Source: Bemisia tabaci
Lineage: Eukaryota; Arthropoda; Insecta; Hemiptera; Aleyrodidae
Direction: 5' to 3'
Assembly (NCBI RefSeq): GCF_918797505.1
Contig: NC_092797.1
Span: 45,420,157 to 45,484,156, forward strand
Length of the DNA: 64,000 nucleotides
The stretch's first letter is position 1, and the number at the start of each line of letters is the position of its first letter. Shown here piece by piece: positions 60,401 through 64,000 of the stretch. The notes below the pieces were generated by a model. It did no database searches. It was not told where the DNA came from and saw only the letters and a list, made by a program, of their open reading frames with translations. The position numbers and the translations under genes were made by a program.

Positions 60401-61277
60401 AAACAGAGGAAATAACTTACAGTTAAAAAATTTTGAGGACCACTCTGAGCATTCTTCGATAAAAAGTCTATCCTCTGTAGGCACTGGACAAGAATGCTTT
60501 CCAATGACAAAATAATATTTCACTTGCTTTGATTGAGTGAGGGATTTCAACCATGTTTTCCTTGCAGCATTTCTTCTATCAAGATGTTCCTGGGCAGATA
60601 TGATACCAATTACAAGAGAATATTTTGAAGGGAAAATACGGTCTGAAAACATGAAAACACCGAGTGAAGCTATTAGTCTTATCCTGAAAGAATGAGATCA
60701 ATTTAGTCAGTGACAATGATTTTGAACAGCATGATTTTACAAAATAAATATAAAATTAGTGTTATGTTTGATTCACCAAAATCATCTTGAGGGCAATAAA
60801 ATCTTTTATATACTTACTAAACAACGTAACTTATCCGTTGATTGACAGAGACCATTTCAGCTTTCATCAAGCAAAGTGATATCTGAGTGACTTTTGAGTT
60901 CATGCTATCTCTCTTGTTATTGTTTGACTTTTTATTGATAACTAATTATACCTATCCGTCTTTTGGTAATGTTTGATTCCTATGTGAGGCACAAGATAGG
61001 TTTAGTCATACCTACTTTTTCATTGTTCCGTACCGACCTGAAACTTTACGGAAAGTTCATTCCTAAGCTAAAATATCAGACTTGACAAGTATTAATAAAT
61101 ACAACATACAGAATCAAGTGAAAAAATCACACACAAGGCTCAGTAGTAAGCACCGGAACAGTTTAGTGAAGTTATTGAATAGAAAAACTCGAGGATTTCA
61201 TTAGGATACTCACCAAAATGTCGGTCCAGAAAGTGCAACAGAAACAGAGAAACAATGAAAATCTTCCGAAGAATCAT
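53959..61277 (-). CDS. B3GALNT2: UDP-GalNAc:beta-1,3-N-acetylgalactosaminyltransferase 2, six coding exons
   Basis: Family GT31 enzyme of the secretory pathway (ER/Golgi type II membrane protein). In vertebrates it adds beta-1,3-GalNAc to GlcNAc on O-mannosyl glycans, including those of alpha-dystroglycan. Exons on the - strand: 61277-61214, 60642-60421, 58876-58627, 57917-57672, 56642-56459, 54421-53959. All introns are GT-AG and the phases are compatible, giving about 476 residues (human about 500). The start MILRKIFIVSLFLLHFLDRH is a membrane anchor with an unusually short stem before the YSLVIGIISAQEHL-RRN-RKTW and YYFVIGKHSCPVPTEDR core. Exon 5 carries DIILLDVIDVYKNLPLKVL. Exon 6 has KTDDDT (metal-binding DDD, residues ~337-339), FPSGAGYVLRRN and GEDVSMGIWM, then a C-terminal Cys pair. 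Exon 3 counts to 250 bases by coordinates, two short of the phase-consistent length; see findings. Confidence 0.9.
58252..58483. mobile_element. MITE-like inverted repeat in B3GALNT2 intron 3
   Basis: GAATTGTGATAAAATCATGG at about 58261-58280 is paired with CCGTGATTTTATCACAATTC at about 58459-58478. The ~25-bp ends enclose about 175 bp of non-coding sequence. It lies inside the 709-base intron between exons 3 and 4, well away from both splice sites. Confidence 0.65.
59179..59204. other. Perfect 10-bp hairpin in B3GALNT2 intron 2
   Basis: GGGTGGTCTT (59179-59188) and AAGACCACCC (59195-59204) are perfect inverted complements around the six-base loop ATCACC. It stands at the edge of a GC-richer ~250-bp segment (59170-59420) inside the intron, so it may be the tip of a repeat. 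There is no evidence of an RNA product. Confidence 0.5.
61214..61277 (-). other. B3GALNT2: B3GALNT2 coding exon 1 (signal anchor)
   Basis: This exon encodes 21 residues plus one base and ends at G|GTGAGT (donor 61213-61208). It contains nearly the whole membrane anchor: Met, two basic residues, then a hydrophobic run. An in-frame ATG lies 54 bases further upstream (61331), but the intervening residues are polar and the inner Met gives the canonical type II layout, so the inner one was chosen. Other B3GALNT2 proteins also begin with the anchor. Confidence 0.75.
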
Positions 61278-61565
61278 TCCTTGGTGATTTTGTGTTCCAC
61301 CATCAGTCCCATAAGTATTGGATGTAACCAAAATGTAACCTCTTTGAGAGAGTTTGAGAAGAGATATCTCTTACCCAGCTCCAGCAATCTAGAAAAAAAA
61401 CGTTGAGGGCTTGAAATTTAAAACTGGCATTACCGAGTTAGTCACATCATTATTCTTCAAAAATTCAATTTAACTTTCATAGCTTCAAGGAGAGCATAAA
61501 TCAGTCAACGTTGCTGAAGAGTTTGTACCTGTCTAACATACAGAATTAGTTTATGGATGGCGTTA
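61278..61565 (-). promoter_or_regulatory. B3GALNT2: Sequence upstream of the B3GALNT2 start
   Basis: On the - strand, TTTTTTTTCTAG at about 61403-61392 could be a splice acceptor, which would make the first ~110 bases before the ATG part of a longer leader exon joined to something further upstream. No TATA box was recognised. The actual transcription start cannot be fixed by reading. Confidence 0.3.
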
Positions 61566-61650
61566 TTTGGCGGTACAGTATCATCGAATAAAATATTATT
61601 CGGCGGTGCGGTACCATCGAATAAAACGTTACTCGGCGGTACCGTAACCT
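61566..61650 (+). repeat. 33-bp tandem repeat, ~2.6 units
   Basis: TTATTTGGCGGTACAGTATC, TTATTCGGCGGTGCGGTACC and TTACTCGGCGGTACCGTAAC start successive units, each of the first two closing with ATCGAATAAAA. As 33 is a multiple of three, the repeat could encode 11 residues (FGGTVSSNK-type), but the flanks contain stops. It lies about 300 bp upstream of the B3GALNT2 start. Confidence 0.8.
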
Positions 61651-62494
61651 GACTACAAAATCATCTAAGTATCGCTATGGTGCCTTTACCAGCTGACTTT
61701 TTAACCGTTACCAGAAAATAAGTTCAATTTTCATGCAAAAAGATCGATTTTTTAGTGTTTGTATTATGTGTTGTGAGTACAATAGTTGATGGAAAAAATC
61801 AGACTGGCACCATATAAAAGTGTCATAGTGTTGACTTTAATCATCCATAGTTGTTTTCTCATCTTGGGGCTTTGGTTCAAAGTTTTAGAATATGTTGTCT
61901 GATGTTCAAAAATGGGACAAGAATACGCAATCAGATTGGGGCATAAGTACGCGCTCATAAGTGGGGCGTAGTGGGGGGAGGGGGTTATCAGAACTTCAAT
62001 AGAAGAAGTAGGCAAGGCAGTATCTTAATAAATTTTTATGTTCTTAAGTTCAATTTGGGCAATTGAACTTTTTTTCTTTTCCTGTTAAAAAAAAATTGAC
62101 TTCGAAAATTATTTAGGAGCTTAAGGAGACTGATTTATTTTTTTTTTCCACAGGAAAAGTGGTTAGGCACTAATGGAACCCTTGGAGACCAGTTTCAGTT
62201 GTTTTCTGGAGCTAAACAGCGATTTGGAGCCCAGAAAAAGTTTTTCAAAATAAAATTTTCACCTACCTACTGTCCCCTGTTTAGGTAATGGGGCAAAAGT
62301 ACGAATTTACAAATTTTTTAAAGAATTCGTCACAGCCATGATTTGATTTCTTAATTCAGACAACATGAGGCAATAGTGCACGAGGGCTTGTGGTAGATGC
62401 CTGACCACTTTTCCCCCCAAAAGAGTCGATTCACTCATAGAAATACAGAAAAAACGAAAATGTGCGTTCTCTTGACCCCACCTACCCTACTGGC

Positions 62495-62617
62495 AGGAAA
62501 TGAGCAGATCAATTTGCCGGAGGAGCTTTGGCAGGATCGCTATCGATGGTAGTTGGCAGTCGCAGAGCGCATGGAAATGCCATTAGAATGGCACATTAGT
62601 AGTAGTAGTAGTAGTAA
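62495..62617 (+). mobile_element. LINE 3' end with (TAG)n tail
   Basis: The + strand encodes INLPEELWQDRYRW, a stop, then LAVAERMEM. This matches the QLPDDLWEDRGQWRLGVAER terminus of the reverse transcriptase at 13.67-14.48 kb. It then ends in about six TAG units (62597-62616). Only about 100 bp of the element is present. A trinucleotide tail instead of poly(A) is known for some LINE groups, such as RTE/CR1-like elements. Confidence 0.7.
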
Positions 62618-62950
62618 TTAAGTACTGAAAGTGTTTGTGCACTTAAATGGCACATTGCTGAAGTCTCCAGTCTGCTCTCTGATGGATCATCGAGCGGAGA
62701 GTTCAGAGGATGACCCGATGACTCGCTGCCTTGATTGCGACTAATATTGCCGATAGCAACTTTAGCGACGGACATAACCATGGCTAGTGATGGTAGAATG
62801 CAACAAAGCAAAAACTAAATACTTACTCAGGTGATCATCGTACATAGCACGTGGACGCTGCAGCACACTGCCATTACGGTCACCGGCAGAATCGCCCGAG
62901 TTCGGATGTAAATGTTCTCATCTCAAGTCGGATCAAGGTACATACATGAA
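62600..62950 (-). CDS. Candidate exons of another gene on the - strand
   Basis: Read on the - strand, a frame giving NSGDSAGDRNGSVLQRPRAM and YDDHL ends at a consensus donor (exon end 62827, GTAAGT at 62826-62821). If spliced to an AG at 62785-62784, the frame continues MVMSVAKVAIGNISRNQGSE to a stop beside the (TAG)n tract. That intron would be only about 43 bases, unusually short, so the second part may instead be chance. The first part looks like a genuine exon end, perhaps beginning with MYDDHL after a leader. I do not recognise the protein. Confidence 0.3.
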
Positions 62951-64000
62951 GAGAATGGTAAGTCGCCAACGGCTGCAGATTTGAAGAGAATCTGAAGACA
63001 TGAACTTCGGCGGCTTTGGAGGGCAAGGAAAAGTTTGGTAACTTCCATAAAACGTATTTGTGATAACTTCACTTCAGCCGACTTCAGATCACAAACGTAC
63101 AACGTTTCAGGTTTCGGTTTCAGGCTTTCAGACCTTTGGACTCGTCACTCGTAAGCGGAGACATGCCTACATGCGGGGAAATGAAAACTGAAAAGCCGGA
63201 AAAACGGAAAACCAATGAAAAACCAAGTCAGAAAAACACATAAAAAATAAAATGTAAACAAAAAAAAACGACACAGCTCAGTCAGAATCTGACTGACGTC
63301 ATTGGAAAAATAAAACAAATGAAACGACGAAGGTCGACCTATCGCGTTGGATTTCAACTTCCGTTCTGACGTCATCAGTTGACCCTGCGTCCTGCGTTAG
63401 ATGTTTTTTTGACTCGATTGACTAGCAAAAAGGATTGCTGTTTCTTGCAACCTTACCCTTAAAGTTTTCCTTATCGAATTTCTGTGTTTACAATTTTGTG
63501 TAGTTTAGTTTTAAGTTTTAATTTTAAATGTTGGTTAACATTTGCTTTCGGATTTACCATCTTCACCTGCTTCACGAACAGTAAGGTACATACATCTTTT
63601 AGGTTATGGCACAATGCTTTTTTATTTTTTATAGTTATTTTCCTTAAGAATTACAGCAGCCTTGTTATTTCGAGTAAACTAAATTTTATATTTTGCTATT
63701 ACCCCTCCAAATTTCGCCATCCCTAAGTTAAGCAAATTTTATTGTGATAAATCTGCTGTGATTTGCATTGCTGTGGTAAGTCCTAACCCCAATGCTCACC
63801 CGTCAGGCAACGAACGCAAGCATTTTTTCACAATCTCACTTCCTCCAATTTATTTTGCCTCCTAGATTCCGAAATCCTGCTCTAGGTCAGTTAGATTTCT
63901 TGATTTTAATTCAAGTATTATCATTGGTTGTATATCTTTGGCGCTATACCAACAGCTTCAGAAAGGAATTCAACTCTACGAGAAGGCTTTTGAACTGGTA
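62951..64000. other. Window end, possible promoter region, no gene called
   Basis: Sequence at about 63040-63400 has several repeats of the CTGAAG/CTTCAG type (for example CTTCAGCCGACTTCAGATC) and TGACGTCA-like boxes at 63294-63301 and 63367-63374 (CTGACGTCAT). It could be the promoter of the candidate - strand exon. Beyond 63400 the DNA is AT-rich without a recognised gene. Confidence 0.3.

Noticed and set aside
1..64000. tRNA and other small RNA genes
   Set aside because: No segment could be folded by eye into a convincing cloverleaf with A and B boxes; tRNAscan and Infernal would be needed to exclude them.

Overview
The window is eukaryotic nuclear DNA, most likely from a sap-feeding hemipteran insect. 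I think a whitefly-like genome is the best guess, because the short inverted-repeat elements with the CTGCCGTGCTAAGG end look like a family I associate with Bemisia; that is recall, not a search. The supporting evidence is low gene density, AT-rich sequence, GT-AG introns, many MITE-sized palindromic elements, decayed LINEs and a decayed DDE transposase. I see no bacterial operon, no CRISPR array, no viral gene set and no toxin gene.

Only two genes can be named with confidence. WDR83/MORG1 lies on the + strand; its whole coding sequence is one exon at 42241-43149, and it probably has non-coding 5' exons 6-7 kb upstream at about 35.0 and 36.4 kb. B3GALNT2, a GT31 glycosyltransferase, lies on the - strand in six coding exons from 61277 down to 53959. 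The two genes are convergent, about 10.8 kb apart, and the space between them is filled with retroelement and transposase debris. They show no functional link beyond being neighbours.

Layout. 0-0.3 kb: possible first coding exon, GC-rich. 0.3-14 kb: repeat-rich, with three full copies of a ~250-bp MITE, an inverted pair of ~500-bp repeats, a three-unit tandem array at 5.3-5.8 kb, a nested MITE-in-MITE at 11.2-11.7 kb and a coding-like ~160-bp tandem repeat at 12.5-13.1 kb. 13.7-14.5 kb: 5'-truncated LINE reverse transcriptase followed by a 400-bp polypurine tract. 15.0-15.8 and 18.9-20.1 kb: CpG-rich islands, the second with a candidate first exon. 16.7-18.5 kb: a very large foldback palindrome, with relatives at 22.7-25.7 kb. 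20-35 kb: mostly unassignable AT-rich DNA with a few MITEs. 35-43 kb: the WDR83 transcription unit. 46.5-52.3 kb: decayed LINE ORF1 copies, a Ser/Arg-rich reading frame and a broken DDE transposase. 54-61.3 kb: B3GALNT2. 61.5-64 kb: small tandem repeat, LINE tail ending in (TAG)n, and a possible further first exon on the - strand.

No convincing previously undescribed system emerges. The strongest structural oddities are the ~1.8-kb palindrome family, the repeating coding-like unit at 12.5 kb, and the clustered ORF1 fragments with a degenerate zinc knuckle. All calls were made by reading; coordinates of repeats are approximate to within a few bases, and those marked 'about' to within tens of bases.
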